Shown: positions 35,248 through 45,065, numbered from the stretch's first letter. The stretch is DNA of 64,000 nt from Endozoicomonas numazuensis (GCF_000722635.1 NZ_JOKH01000001.1:1215110-1279109); one strand, 5' to 3'. Numbers and translations: made by a program. The notes: generated from the sequence alone by a model not told the origin.

Positions 35248-35967
35248 ATGGCTTTCAAAATCGAGAAAACCCGGATCTATCAGAAGCTGCTGACTATTGG
35301 TCAGTCGTCTCCATTGGTCTGGTTTCAAGGGAGAAAGCTGGTAAAGCTTAGGAGTACTGTCACCCGAAGACAAACTTTTTCTCAGCGGCTGAAACGAAGC
35401 AGTGTGATACGTAAACTGGGAAGAAAGTTGCAGTGGGTAAAGCCCCGTCTATTCAAAGCTTTAGGCTTGGTCGCCAGAAAAAGAAAGGCTATTGACCGAA
35501 GAAGTCGACAGCATCTCAAAGATACCCTGGTGGCAGCAATAAGACAGAAGACGGATGAGTTTATTCAGGCTGTTTTTAAGCTGCGAGAGTGCACTGGTAA
35601 AGGGTCGGAGTTGAATGGAAAATCAAACTCTCTGGAAGATTTTGTGAGTGAGGTGGGCCGTCATTGGCAAGATGCCTCGAAAACCCCGCAATTTATTGCT
35701 TATCTTCAACAGCAGCTTCGTGACCCGGCCAGTAAAATTAACCGACTGGAGGCTTCACTCAAAGAATGCTTTGAGCTCATGATGGCTCAAAGGGATATTA
35801 ACCCTAATCAAATGATGACACTCACCTCAGCTAGAGCCTTACTGTCAGAGCTTGCTTATCAGACTTTCAGCGATAGAAGTGCCTTCGATCACTGGTGCCA
35901 GGCATCCAGAGAATCCGATAAAGAAATGATGCTGGAAATCAATAAAGCGCTTGCATCTCTCTACTAA
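35248..35967 (+). CDS. Basic protein of unknown function (239 aa)
   Basis: I do not recognise it. The first 90 residues are strongly basic (LVKLRSTVTRRQTFSQRLKR, LVARKRKAIDRRSRQ); the rest is helical and more neutral, with two cysteines (ECFELMM, HWCQASRE). There is no signal peptide or membrane helix. It is divergent from waaA and 71 bp before the cob genes, but nothing links it to B12. A nucleic-acid-binding or host-directed protein would be a guess. Confidence 0.55.
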   Translation: MAFKIEKTRIYQKLLTIGQSSPLVWFQGRKLVKLRSTVTRRQTFSQRLKRSSVIRKLGRKLQWVKPRLFKALGLVARKRKAIDRRSRQHLKDTLVAAIRQKTDEFIQAVFKLRECTGKGSELNGKSNSLEDFVSEVGRHWQDASKTPQFIAYLQQQLRDPASKINRLEASLKECFELMMAQRDINPNQMMTLTSARALLSELAYQTFSDRSAFDHWCQASRESDKEMMLEINKALASLY

Positions 35968-36038
35968 TCAGCAACACACTACCACCCCTTTTTCAGCTTC
36001 TGAAATATTGTATTCCTCTGAACAATCCAGGAGTTCTT

Positions 36039-36674
36039 TTGACTGAAGTTTTGATCACAAAAGTTGATCTTCTACGTCATGGTCTTCCAGAAAAAAATGA
36101 CTGTCTGCTGGGACGCTCCGATTTACCTCTGTCAAATTTGGGCTGGCAACAGCTACATAAGGCAACGGAGGAACTGGAAGGGTACGACTTGATCGTTAGC
36201 TCTGGACTGAGGCGATGTCAGGCTTTTGCAAAAACTTATGCCGCCGAAAAAAAACTGCCTCTTACTATTGAGAGTGATTGGCAGGAGATGAATTTTGGTG
36301 TTTGGGATGGCCACTCTTATGAGTGGTTGCATCATCATAATGCTTCAGAGTTATCAAATTTCTGGCGTGATCCCTGGACGCATACACCACCTGAGGGGGA
36401 AAGCCTGTCTCATTTCTACAACAGGGTACAGTCGGCTTGGGAAAAGTTGTTGGAACATAGAGCGGGTAGCAAGATCCTTCTTGTTTGCCATTCAGGTGTA
36501 ATACGCATGTTGCTGTCATTAATTTTAGGAATGGATATTAGCAAAAGTCTGGCCATGTCCCGGTTGCATATTCCTTATGCCAGTCTGACACGTATTGAGG
36601 TATACCGCGACGAGCAAGGGAAGCAGTGGCCAAGGGTAATGTTCGTGAATGGTCGTGAGGAAAATTATGGATAA
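36039..36674 (+). CDS. cobC: Alpha-ribazole phosphatase / histidine phosphatase (211 aa)
   Basis: A branch-1 histidine phosphatase. The catalytic motif is LLRHGLPEKN; GRSDLPLSNLGWQQL, SGLRRCQAFA and the second His in VCHSGVIRML complete the site. In B12 synthesis CobC removes the phosphate of alpha-ribazole-5'-phosphate or of the cobalamin-phosphate. The start is TTG at 36039, with AGGAG at 36029-36033. Its end overlaps cobS by 8 bases, tying it to the cob operon. Confidence 0.85.
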   Translation: MTEVLITKVDLLRHGLPEKNDCLLGRSDLPLSNLGWQQLHKATEELEGYDLIVSSGLRRCQAFAKTYAAEKKLPLTIESDWQEMNFGVWDGHSYEWLHHHNASELSNFWRDPWTHTPPEGESLSHFYNRVQSAWEKLLEHRAGSKILLVCHSGVIRMLLSLILGMDISKSLAMSRLHIPYASLTRIEVYRDEQGKQWPRVMFVNGREENYG

Positions 36675-37494
36675 GGATAATACTCTTTCTTGTAATACTA
36701 ATTTAGTTGCTCATGGCAGAGCCTTAACTTTGGCGATTACTTTTTTTACCCGGTTTCCAACCTGGCAATTAAAGCAGATCAAAGACGATGATATGGGGCG
36801 GGCGTTACTTTACTTGCCAATGGCGGGGTTGATTCTGGGCCTTTTTGCCGTGTCCGTTGGGTGGTTGCTTGAACTGGTTCTTATGAGCTGGCATGGCTCA
36901 TTATCAATGGTTCATACCATCCTGATCGGATTTATTACCTTTACGGTATTAACACTTGCCAGTGGTGGTTTACATCTCGATGGGCTTGCTGATTGTGCTG
37001 ATGCGTGGGTAGGCGGTATGGGTGACAGAGACCGCACACTGGAAATCATGAAAGACCCTACCTGTGGGCCAATGGCGGTCTTTATATTGGTCGTTCTGCT
37101 CTTATTGAAAGCGGCTGCAGTAGTTTCTCTGGTTATGATGTCTGGGTGGTTAGTGCTCATATTGATTCCTGTTCTAAGTCGTTCGGCGGGTATGGCTCTG
37201 TTTATCTTTTCTGATTATGTACGACCGAAAGGGCTTGGGCAGGCTTTTGCTGATTATTCAGGGAGAGCCCAGTGTAAATTTGTGCTGTTTTTGAGCCTGT
37301 GCATACCTTTACTGGCGGCTGGAAATACATTGTGGCTTCCAGCTCTGATTTCACTCGCTTTCTGGGTCTGGCTAAAAAGAGAAAGTACTCAGCGGATTGG
37401 TGGCTTTACAGGAGATGTCGCTGGCGCTGTGATTGAATTATTAGAGGCATGTCTGCTGGTAACTGCTGCATTATTTTTTCAATCTTCTGGCTGA
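36667..37494 (+). CDS. cobS: Adenosylcobinamide-GDP ribazoletransferase (275 aa)
   Basis: This membrane enzyme joins GDP-activated cobinamide to alpha-ribazole, the last step of nucleotide loop assembly. Family motifs are [24 protein letters not shown] and [20 protein letters not shown], followed by several membrane helices. I start at ATG 36667 (GAGG 6 bases upstream); a start at 36649 adds six residues. It overlaps cobC by 8 bases and is 37 bp before cobQ. Confidence 0.95.
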   Translation: MDKDNTLSCNTNLVAHGRALTLAITFFTRFPTWQLKQIKDDDMGRALLYLPMAGLILGLFAVSVGWLLELVLMSWHGSLSMVHTILIGFITFTVLTLASGGLHLDGLADCADAWVGGMGDRDRTLEIMKDPTCGPMAVFILVVLLLLKAAAVVSLVMMSGWLVLILIPVLSRSAGMALFIFSDYVRPKGLGQAFADYSGRAQCKFVLFLSLCIPLLAAGNTLWLPALISLAFWVWLKRESTQRIGGFTGDVAGAVIELLEACLLVTAALFFQSSG

Positions 37495-37531
37495 TACACT
37501 TCTGCCAAACAGTAACAGGAATCTATGTAGT

Positions 37532-39040
37532 ATGAGCATTCACAGGCGCATTGCACCCAGAGCCATCATGGTACAAGGGACGACCTCTGATGCTGGAAAA
37601 AGTGTCATTTGTGCCGGACTCTGTCGTTTACTTAGTCGTAGGGGGATTTCGGTAGCCCCCTTCAAGCCTCAAAACATGGCGCTGAATAGTGCTGTGACGG
37701 TAGACAATGGGGAAATTGGCAGGGCACAAGCAGTACAAGCTCAAGCCAGTGGTCTTGAGCCTCACTCTGATATGAATCCAGTACTACTTAAACCTAATAC
37801 TGATATTGGTGCTCAGGTCATTGTTCATGGCAAGGCTCTGAGAGATATGGATGCGGTAACCTATCACGATTATAAACCCAAGGTCATGGATGCCATTATG
37901 GAATCCTACGACAGACTTCAGAGCCAATATCAGGCGGTGGTTATTGAAGGGGCAGGGAGTCCGGCCGAGATCAATCTTCGTGAAAATGATGTCGCTAATA
38001 TGGGTTTTGCGGAAAAAGCAGACTGCCCTGTCATCATAGTGGCCGACATTGATCGTGGAGGAGTGTTTGCCCATCTCTTCGGTACACTGGCTCTTCTTTC
38101 GGAATCAGAGCAGCAGCGTGTTAAAGGTTTTGTCATCAATCGCTTCAGGGGTGACATCAAACTGTTGGAGTCAGGGCTAGAATGGTTGGAAGAAAAGACA
38201 GGTAAGCCCGTTTTAGGCGTTTTACCTTATCTACATGGTCTGCATCTGGAAGCAGAAGACGCTATTGAAGAACAGCAATTGAATGACTCAGGTACACAGA
38301 CCTTAAAGGTCGTTGTACCGGTTCTCTCTCGAATGAGTAACCATACTGATTTTGATGCTCTCAGATTAAACCCTTCCGTCGACGTAACATTTGTGCGTCA
38401 GGGGACACGTCTTCCCTCTTGTGATTTGATTGTATTGCCCGGAAGTAAGAGTACTCGCTCAGATCTGGAGTTTATTCGGGACAATCAGTGGGATCAGGAT
38501 GTCTTTCGTCACCTTCGTTTTGGTGGAAAAGTGATGGGGATATGTGGGGGATACCAGATGCTGGGTCGCTTTGTTCATGATCCTGATGGTGTCGAAGGCC
38601 CTTCAGGCAGTAGCCAGGGCTTCGACCTTCTGGACCTGGAAACTACGTTGGAGCCTGAAAAGCAGCTAAGACGAGTAGAGGGGGTTTTGAAACTGCCTGG
38701 ACAGGAGCAGGTGGGTATCACCGGTTATGAGATTCATGCTGGAAACACTAAAGGCCAGGCACTGGAAAATTCGATTGTTTCTTTAGAAGAACATAACGAT
38801 GGGGCTATATCAGAAGATGGACAAATATTGGGAAGCTACCTTCATGGGATATTTGATCACCCTGATGCCTGTAAAAGTATTTTGGAATGGGCTGGGTTAG
38901 AACAGGTGATAGTGTCTGACTACAACTCAATTCGTGAGGAAGGTATAGATCGAATGGCTGATGCTATTGAAGACTCGATGGATATGAGTCGAATAATGGG
39001 CGTAATGTTTGAAGTGGGTTCTGAGGTTGCCGAACTCTAA
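37532..39040 (+). CDS. cobQ: Cobyric acid synthase (502 aa)
   Basis: It amidates side chains of adenosylcobyrinic acid a,c-diamide using glutamine and ATP. The N-terminal dethiobiotin-synthetase-like domain has the P-loop [13 protein letters not shown] near residue 12, with [22 protein letters not shown] following. The C-terminal glutamine amidotransferase domain has the catalytic Cys in [11 protein letters not shown] and the His in [11 protein letters not shown]. Length is standard. It is followed by a 126-bp gap, then cobT. Confidence 0.96.
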   Translation: MSIHRRIAPRAIMVQGTTSDAGKSVICAGLCRLLSRRGISVAPFKPQNMALNSAVTVDNGEIGRAQAVQAQASGLEPHSDMNPVLLKPNTDIGAQVIVHGKALRDMDAVTYHDYKPKVMDAIMESYDRLQSQYQAVVIEGAGSPAEINLRENDVANMGFAEKADCPVIIVADIDRGGVFAHLFGTLALLSESEQQRVKGFVINRFRGDIKLLESGLEWLEEKTGKPVLGVLPYLHGLHLEAEDAIEEQQLNDSGTQTLKVVVPVLSRMSNHTDFDALRLNPSVDVTFVRQGTRLPSCDLIVLPGSKSTRSDLEFIRDNQWDQDVFRHLRFGGKVMGICGGYQMLGRFVHDPDGVEGPSGSSQGFDLLDLETTLEPEKQLRRVEGVLKLPGQEQVGITGYEIHAGNTKGQALENSIVSLEEHNDGAISEDGQILGSYLHGIFDHPDACKSILEWAGLEQVIVSDYNSIREEGIDRMADAIEDSMDMSRIMGVMFEVGSEVAEL

Positions 39041-39166
39041 GTCAAGTACCTGTCATTCTGCCTGCAAGCAGTCAGAGCTCCTGTAAAGGTGAGCAGATGA
39101 TGTCTCCATTTTCTGCTCATATCCGTTTCGTATTATTTTCTCTTACTTTTTCAATGGATACTAACT

Positions 39167-40210
39167 ATGACCAGTGTCATGAACTTTGATATTCATCGTG
39201 TGAATCGCGAAACTCAGAAAGATATTCAGAATATTATCAACAATAAGACAAAACCACCCGGAGCATTAGGCCAGCTGGAGCAACTTGCCTTACAGGTTGC
39301 GCTGATTCAGAGCTCTATCCACATAGAGGTCACTAAGCCTACTGCACTAGTCTTTGCCTCAGACCATGGTATAGCTGAACGTGGTGTCAGTATTGCTTCC
39401 AGTGATGTGACAACTCAAATGGTGTCTAACTTTCTGGCAGGAGGGGCTGCAATCAACTGCTTCTGTGAGTCTGTGGATATGGAACTGAAAGTAATTGACG
39501 CTGGTATGAAGAAGAAGCTGGTAAATGAACCAAATTTGATCAATCAGAGTTTAGGGCAGGGGACGTCAGATTTTAGCCTGACTCAGGCTATGTCTGTGGC
39601 AACGGCAGAAAAAGGTATAGGGCTGGGTGCCAGCCAGGTTCAGGCGTTGATCAATCAGGGCTGCAACACGGTAGCATTGGGTGAAATGGGGATCGGGAAT
39701 ACCTCTGCAGCAGCAGCCATGATGTGTGCCTTGCTCAAGCTGCCAGTAGAACAATGTGTTGGGCGAGGTACTGGTATTGATGATCAGCAGTTGCAAACAA
39801 AACGACAACTTATCGCCAATTCACTGGAGCTGCATAAAGGTTCTATCGAGACGCCACTAGGCATTCTTGCTGCAGTCGGTGGTTTTGAAATTGCCCAGAT
39901 GACTGGAGGAATACTTCAGGGGGCTCAGGAAAAAATAATCGTTTTGATCGATGGTTTTATTGCCTCTATAGCGGCTTTACTGGCCGTTAGAATGTACCCT
40001 GAAGCAAGAGATTATCTGGTGTTCTGTCATCAATCCGATGAGCTGGGCCACGAATCCGTTTTAGCTGAACTGGATGCTACTCCATTGCTGAATCTGGGGA
40101 TGAGACTAGGAGAAGGTACGGGTGCGGCTCTGGCTCTGCCACTGGTGAGGGCATCCTGTAAATTCTTTAATGATATGGCCAGCTTTGCTGAAGCTGGTGT
40201 AACGGTATAG
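39167..40210 (+). CDS. cobT: Nicotinate-nucleotide--dimethylbenzimidazole phosphoribosyltransferase (347 aa)
   Basis: It makes alpha-ribazole-5'-phosphate from nicotinate mononucleotide and the lower ligand base. Conserved blocks are IINNKTKPPGALGQLE, VFASDHGIAERGVS, LGEMGIGNTSAAAAM (phosphate binding), and the C-terminal LNLGMRLGEGTGAALALPL, in which the Glu is the catalytic base. The start at 39167 has a weak ribosome site. cobU begins 12 bp after its stop codon. Confidence 0.96.
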   Translation: MTSVMNFDIHRVNRETQKDIQNIINNKTKPPGALGQLEQLALQVALIQSSIHIEVTKPTALVFASDHGIAERGVSIASSDVTTQMVSNFLAGGAAINCFCESVDMELKVIDAGMKKKLVNEPNLINQSLGQGTSDFSLTQAMSVATAEKGIGLGASQVQALINQGCNTVALGEMGIGNTSAAAAMMCALLKLPVEQCVGRGTGIDDQQLQTKRQLIANSLELHKGSIETPLGILAAVGGFEIAQMTGGILQGAQEKIIVLIDGFIASIAALLAVRMYPEARDYLVFCHQSDELGHESVLAELDATPLLNLGMRLGEGTGAALALPLVRASCKFFNDMASFAEAGVTV

Positions 40211-40221
40211 GGAATATTTCC

Positions 40222-40740
40222 ATGATTGAATTCATATTGGGAGGAGCCCGATCAGGCAAGAGTCGTTTAGCTGAGAAAAAGGCTCAGGAATCAGGTCTGG
40301 AGGTTATTTATATTGCTACTGCTACAGACGGTGATGAAGAAATGTCGGAGCGGATATCGCACCACCGTCGTCAGCGCCCAGAATACTGGCAACTGGTTGA
40401 AGAGCCTCTGGCATTAGGCAGTGTTCTTCGGGAATACGCTCGTGAGGATCGCTGTATACTCGTGGATTGTCTTACGCTCTGGATGACTAATCTACTGTGT
40501 CATAGCGATGAAGAATTATTTGCTAGAGAACGAGCGTGCTTTTTGGAAGGGCTTACCACCTTGGAAGGTAAGATCATTCTGGTGTCGAATGAAGTGGGAA
40601 TGGGTATTGTGCCAATGGGAGAGCTGACTAGGCGCTTCTGTGATGAGTCGGGAAGGCTTCATCAGGATGTTGCAGCACTTTCCCAGACCGTAATTCTGAC
40701 TGTGGCAGGGCTTCCTCATATATTGAAAGACCATGCCTGA
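40222..40740 (+). CDS. cobU: Adenosylcobinamide kinase / guanylyltransferase (172 aa)
   Basis: It phosphorylates cobinamide and activates it with GTP. The P-loop FILGGARSGKSRLAEKKAQ is at the very start, RISHHRRQRP contains the guanylylated His region, and VSNEVGMGIVPMGELTRRFCD is the family signature. Its length fits. It is 12 bp after cobT. Confidence 0.95.
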   Translation: MIEFILGGARSGKSRLAEKKAQESGLEVIYIATATDGDEEMSERISHHRRQRPEYWQLVEEPLALGSVLREYAREDRCILVDCLTLWMTNLLCHSDEELFARERACFLEGLTTLEGKIILVSNEVGMGIVPMGELTRRFCDESGRLHQDVAALSQTVILTVAGLPHILKDHA

Positions 40741-40892
40741 CTGATCACTCAGGTATGGTCTAGAAAACTACTGGCTGAGGTCATGAGGCTCATAGTCAGA
40801 GCTACTCTTTAACATTTCTATGCTGCTTGGTTCGCAACAAAAAAATTGTAGGGCACTAAAGCGGTATTTTTATTGTAACAAGGTTAACTAAT

Positions 40893-41483
40893 ATGACTGA
40901 AGAACGAAAAGGCTACCGCCTGACCAAAATCTACACCCGTACTGGTGATAAAGGTACGACACGTATTGGAGGAGGACAGGTTCTCTCCAAGAGTGACCTG
41001 AGAATTGAAGCGATAGGCACTGTTGATGAACTGAACAGCTGGATGGGGATGATGCTGAATGTTCTGAAGCCCAGTGGTGACTTGACAGAAGAGCAGCTCA
41101 ATCAGGTGGCTGATATTCAGCATAGGCTGTTTGATGTGGGCGGAGAGCTGGCTATGCCGGGGTATCAGATCATCCGTGATGATCATACGACCGACCTGGA
41201 GACATTGATTGATGAGTTAAATGAACCATTACCACCTTTGAAAAACTTTACGCTACCAGGTGGTGGTACTACAGCCAGTCATTGCCACGTCGCTCGCACA
41301 GTTTCCAGAAGAGCAGAGAGAGCCGTGATCCGTTTGAGAGAAACCGGAGTTGAAATTAACAGCCCGTTATTGACTTACCTGAATCGTTTGTCTGATCTGA
41401 TGTACGTTCTCTGTCGTCATTGTGCCCGTAAGAATGAAGGTGAGGTGCTTTGGGTGGCATCTCCAACTAAGAAAAATGAGTGA
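40893..41483 (+). CDS. Cob(I)alamin adenosyltransferase, PduO type (196 aa)
   Basis: It adds the adenosyl group to the corrin cobalt. The ATP-binding N-terminal motif is IYTRTGDKGTTRIGGGQVLSK. The middle helix has AIGTVDELNSWMG and the C-terminal helix SRRAERAVIRLRE. These are the canonical PduO/MMAB residues. It lies 152 bp after cobU and just upstream of the B12 riboswitch. A diverged relative lies past btuB at 45066. Confidence 0.93.
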   Translation: MTEERKGYRLTKIYTRTGDKGTTRIGGGQVLSKSDLRIEAIGTVDELNSWMGMMLNVLKPSGDLTEEQLNQVADIQHRLFDVGGELAMPGYQIIRDDHTTDLETLIDELNEPLPPLKNFTLPGGGTTASHCHVARTVSRRAERAVIRLRETGVEINSPLLTYLNRLSDLMYVLCRHCARKNEGEVLWVASPTKKNE

Positions 41484-41597
41484 TTATCTGTGCTCTCTCT
41501 GATAAGCCGGTTTTAATGATGATTTAAAAATAAAGTTCAGTTAATATGCCTGCCTCTTTACAAAGGTTCTACAGAATAAGCTGCACCAGTATGAATC

Positions 41598-41760
41598 TGT
41601 AGGTCTGGTAAATTTGATCTGCCAGACAGGGAACGGGGTTTAAAACCCGGCTGTGCCCGCAACTGTGACGGAGGAGTGCTTCTCTACAGCACCACTGAAC
41701 TTAACCGGTTTGGGAAGGTGGAGAAGTCACGATGACACCGGAGCCAGGAGACCTGCCTTA
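41598..41760 (+). promoter_or_regulatory. Cobalamin riboswitch
   Basis: All core elements are present in order: an AGGTCTGG arm pairing with CCAGAC, AGGGAAC, GGGTTTAAAACCC, GCCCGCAACTGTGACGG, CACCACTGAAC, TTTGGGAAGG, and the B12 box AGCCAGGAGACCTGCC at 41742-41757. It controls the btuF-btuB transcript that begins about 320 bp later. The exact start of the P1 stem is uncertain by several bases. Confidence 0.93.
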
Positions 41761-41789
41761 TGTAATGCAACCAAAGGAGTTTGACAGAG

Positions 41790-41918
41790 ATATACCCATT
41801 ACCATTGAAATTTTGAGTTTGCTGGCTGCAATGCTTCACCGCAATCAACCGCAGGGCGAGATTAATGGAGCCTTTCAGGTTTACCGTTTACTCAAATTTC
41901 CAATATCAACGGGTATAA
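41790..41918. repeat. Inverted-repeat element between riboswitch aptamer and btuF
   Basis: The left end ATATACCCATTACCATTGAA is mirrored on the right by TTTCCAATATCAACGGGTATAA, an imperfect terminal inverted repeat of about 27 bp. The ends resemble those of the family B repeat at 56608, which also starts ATATACCCAT. No coding function is seen. It separates the aptamer from the rest of the btu leader. Confidence 0.55.
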
Positions 41919-41950
41919 ATGGGAGGCATGAATTTCATGTATGACCATTT

Positions 41951-42050
41951 TATCTTTGTCTGCCTCCAAACCGGGCGGGTTACCTGGCGGTTGGGAAAAT
42001 CTAATGATTCTCTCTACAGCTGGGTAAACCTAGCCTGCCGTCTACTGCCC
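41951..42050 (+). promoter_or_regulatory. Distal btu leader with B12-element-like features
   Basis: CGGTTGGGAA at 41988-41997 and AGCTGGGTAAACC with CCTGCC at 42034-42039 echo the riboswitch's CGGTTTGGGAAGG and AGCCAGGAGACCTGCC. Spacing from GGGAA to CCTGCC is 41 bases here and 40 in the riboswitch. It could be a degenerate second copy of the 3' half or part of the expression platform. Neither is proven. Confidence 0.25.
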
Positions 42051-42079
42051 TGAGAAATATTACTTATCTCAGGAAATAC

Positions 42080-43003
42080 ATGAAACACTTTTCCCTCTTT
42101 TTGTTTGCACTGCTCTCATACTGTAGTTCGACTTATGCACAGCAAGTCTGTGTTACAGATGATAAGTCACGACAGGTATGTCTTGAAGAACCTTTGAAAC
42201 GCATTATTAGCCTGTCACCTGGTAGTACTGAACTGATCTATGCGTCAGGTGCTGGCTCCAGGGTTATTGCTGCTGATGATCACAGCGACTACCCGCCTGA
42301 AGTGAAAAGTGTTGAGCATATCGGCGGCTTTCCTAATATCAACATAGAAGCTATTGCTGCATTAAAGCCCGATGCAGTGATTGCATGGGCTGGTGGTAAC
42401 AATCCCAAGGCAACAGCCAAACTGGAATCCATTGGCATTAGGGTTTTCTATATTGACCCCATCTCTTTCAAGGATATTTCGTCTGTTTTACGCCGTTTAG
42501 GTCTTTTTTTCGGCACCGAAAAGGTTGCAAACAAAGCGGCAGATGACGTTGATAAACGTTATCAGTCTATCAAGCTGCAATACCAACCCCAGAAACCTGT
42601 CACCGTATTCTATGAAGTCTGGAGCAAGCCTCTGATGACTACCAGTAGAGAGTTGATCATCGGGCAGGTGATCGAAGTGTGTGGAGGGAAAAATATCTTT
42701 GCAGACGCTGTCGGTCGAGTGCCAAAGGTCAGCATGGAGTCTCTGCTGGGGATGAACCCCGAGGTTATTGTCAGCTCAGATAATCTGAAAGATGGAAAGA
42801 CCATCGAGCAGCGCTGGGCGAAATGGAAAAATCTGAAGGCGGTCAAGGAAGGTCATCTGTTTACCATCAATGGAAATCTGATCTCAAGGCCGACGCCAAG
42901 GGCACTGGACGCGGCTGTCATTCTCTGTCAACAACTCGAAAGCGTTAGAAAAGAAAGCCTAGTCAAAGCTTCAAAAACGCTAAAAAACACACATAAGGAA
43001 TAA
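42080..43003 (+). CDS. btuF: Cobalamin-binding periplasmic protein of a B12 ABC importer (307 aa)
   Basis: The signal peptide runs to about residue 20 (LFALLSYCSSTYAQQ). The helical-backbone-type binding-protein fold opens with RIISLSPGSTELIYASGAGSR, with HIGGFPNINIEAIAALKPD following. It resembles BtuF. The btuC and btuD permease and ATPase genes are not in this window. Start ATG has AGGAAATAC just upstream. It lies under the B12 riboswitch and is followed 4 bp later by btuB. Confidence 0.88.
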   Translation: MKHFSLFLFALLSYCSSTYAQQVCVTDDKSRQVCLEEPLKRIISLSPGSTELIYASGAGSRVIAADDHSDYPPEVKSVEHIGGFPNINIEAIAALKPDAVIAWAGGNNPKATAKLESIGIRVFYIDPISFKDISSVLRRLGLFFGTEKVANKAADDVDKRYQSIKLQYQPQKPVTVFYEVWSKPLMTTSRELIIGQVIEVCGGKNIFADAVGRVPKVSMESLLGMNPEVIVSSDNLKDGKTIEQRWAKWKNLKAVKEGHLFTINGNLISRPTPRALDAAVILCQQLESVRKESLVKASKTLKNTHKE

Positions 43004-43007
43004 TCAC

Positions 43008-44861
43008 ATGTCTCATAAGCTGCATATTGCAGTTGCACTGGCAACTGCAAGTCTGGCGGGTACAATTCAGGCTAATGAAGCTACTGAATTGGAAGAGGTG
43101 GTAGTAACCGCTTCAAGAACCGCGCAGTCCGTTGATGAAGCTCTGGCACCCGTTACTGTTATTACCCGAGAAGATATTGAGCGGAGCCAGGCGACGAGTG
43201 TACCAGAGTTATTGAGCAAAACACCCAGCATGCAGATTTCAACTTATGGTGGGGCGGGGAGTCTTCCAAATGTATATCTGCGTGGAACAAGTACTCCTCA
43301 AACTCTGGTGTTGATTGATGGAATGAAAGTCAATGCTCCCAGCAGTGGTAGTGCCCCTTTGCAGTATATTGATCCTAGCCAGATTGAGCGTATTGAAATC
43401 GTTCGCGGTCCGCGTTCTAGTCTTTATGGAGCCGATGCCATTGGTGGTGTTATTCAAATTTTTACCCGAAAAGGGACTCAGAAGCCTAAGCTGAGCCTCA
43501 AAGTTGGAACAGGGTCGAGAAATACAGGTGAGTATGGCATCAATTTCAGTGGTAGCAGTACTGATGTTCGATACAATCTGGGAGCCAACCTTTATGAGAC
43601 AGGGGGGTATGATAATACTCTGGAATTGAAGGATGGAGATGGCGATAAAGATGCCTACAGAAACAAATCTGTGTTTGGTAGCGTATCAAAGCATTTTTCT
43701 AACGGTCTGGAAGTAGGGGGAGCATTCTCACATGCCGAAGGTAAGTCTGAGTATGATAATAATTACCCTGCTGTGGACTATACAACACAACCTTATAATA
43801 TTTTCCGTATAGCCAATGCGAGTGTCTATACCTCTATTCCAGTAACAGAAGCATGGTCTACAAGGGTCGATGCAGGTTATATGGAAGAGTTATCAAGAGG
43901 TAATGTCATCGATAATAGTACAGGTGAGTCATCCGACGATTATTTTTCGAATAACAAGCGTTACTCTATCAGCTGGAAAAATGATATCGCATGGCACGAG
44001 TCTCAATATTTGATAGCTGGCGTGGATTACAGCAAGGATCAGTATGATGGAAGTACTGACTACAAAGATGACTCCAGAGATAATACCGGTGTCTTTGTTC
44101 AAAATACATCATATCTTGGTAACAGTGATCTGGAGCTCAGTTTAAGAAATGATAAAAATGAAGCCTATGGTTCGAATACAACAGGAGGAGCCTCCCTGGG
44201 CTATGACATCGCTAGCGAGTTGAGACTAATCCTCTCTTATGGAAAGGCATTCAGAGCACCCACACTGTCAGATCTTTATTATCCATTTGGAGGCAACTCA
44301 AAGCTTAAACCAGAAAAGTCTGAGAACTATGAAGCAGCTTTGAAAGGTAAGCTGGCAGATTACAACTGGGGACTCTCAGCTTTCCAAAATAACATGGATG
44401 ACATGATTATCTATGACACTAATGTGAATCAATCACAAAATGTTGAAAAAGCAAGAATCAGAGGTGTTGAATTTACCATTCAAACCCAGACCCTTGGCTG
44501 GGATTTAAATTCCAGCCTTTCTCTTCTTGATCCAGAGAATCGTACTGCTACAGATAAAGGTAAAGTACTGATTTACAGAGCTAAGCAACTCTTCAGATTG
44601 GATGTGGATAAGCAGTTTAATCGACTCGGCTTGGGAGCTACATTCAGGGCGCAAGGAAAGTCTTATAAAGATGCAGCGAATCAAGTCGAGGTTGCAGGCT
44701 TTGGTACTGTGGATTTGAGAATGAGTGTTGATGTGGCCCCTGAGTTAAAAGCTGGTCTGAAAGTTGTCAACCTGTTTGATAAGGAGTATCAGGCAGTATA
44801 TGGCTACCGAGGAGAGCCTTCAGGTGTGTTTGTTACTTTTACATGGACACCCGAAATATAA
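43008..44861 (+). CDS. btuB: TonB-dependent vitamin B12 receptor (617 aa)
   Basis: An outer-membrane importer driven by TonB. Signal peptide to about residue 22 (ALATASLAGTIQANEA), TonB box-like EEVVVTASR, plug domain with DIERSQATSVPELLSKTPSM and IEIVRGPRSSLYGADAIGG, then a beta-barrel of 22 strands. It ends GVFVTFTWTPEI, where most such barrels end in an aromatic residue. It is co-transcribed with btuF and regulated by the riboswitch. A terminator-like hairpin follows. Confidence 0.93.
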   Translation: MSHKLHIAVALATASLAGTIQANEATELEEVVVTASRTAQSVDEALAPVTVITREDIERSQATSVPELLSKTPSMQISTYGGAGSLPNVYLRGTSTPQTLVLIDGMKVNAPSSGSAPLQYIDPSQIERIEIVRGPRSSLYGADAIGGVIQIFTRKGTQKPKLSLKVGTGSRNTGEYGINFSGSSTDVRYNLGANLYETGGYDNTLELKDGDGDKDAYRNKSVFGSVSKHFSNGLEVGGAFSHAEGKSEYDNNYPAVDYTTQPYNIFRIANASVYTSIPVTEAWSTRVDAGYMEELSRGNVIDNSTGESSDDYFSNNKRYSISWKNDIAWHESQYLIAGVDYSKDQYDGSTDYKDDSRDNTGVFVQNTSYLGNSDLELSLRNDKNEAYGSNTTGGASLGYDIASELRLILSYGKAFRAPTLSDLYYPFGGNSKLKPEKSENYEAALKGKLADYNWGLSAFQNNMDDMIIYDTNVNQSQNVEKARIRGVEFTIQTQTLGWDLNSSLSLLDPENRTATDKGKVLIYRAKQLFRLDVDKQFNRLGLGATFRAQGKSYKDAANQVEVAGFGTVDLRMSVDVAPELKAGLKVVNLFDKEYQAVYGYRGEPSGVFVTFTWTPEI

Positions 44862-44880
44862 AGAGGCTTTAGGTTCTGCT

Positions 44881-44921
44881 CCTGTGCTTTAAACTCATTT
44901 TCACAGGGCTCTGTTTTTTTT
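44881..44921 (+). terminator. Terminator after btuB
   Basis: CCTGTG pairs with CACAGG across an A/T-rich loop, followed by GCTCTG and a run of eight T. It is 20 bp past the btuB stop codon. Confidence 0.65.
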
Positions 44922-44936
44922 CAAAAATTGAACGAT

Positions 44937-44962
44937 CATTCCCACGGTTCTCCGTGGGAATG
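44937..44962. repeat. REP-like palindrome
   Basis: ATTCCCACGG pairs with CCGTGGGAAT around TTCT. Palindromes of this type are common extragenic repeats in gammaproteobacteria. Only one copy is seen here, just after the btuB terminator. Confidence 0.5.
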
Positions 44963-45065
44963 CATACACCGAATTACTAATCCATATGTGTTCACACGCA
45001 GGAGCATGGGAGCCAACATTTCTCGATGTCCTAGACTCTGTGAGAACTAATATTAAGGTTTACTC

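Noticed and set aside
35161-35373. N-terminal extension of WaaA from 35373
   Set aside because: The extra 71 residues lack family similarity, and the membrane anchor at 35160 fits the known start; the extension overlaps the divergent gene.
41732-41944. 70-codon open frame in the riboswitch leader
   Set aside because: It starts inside the B12 aptamer and crosses an inverted-repeat element, and has no ribosome site or family similarity.
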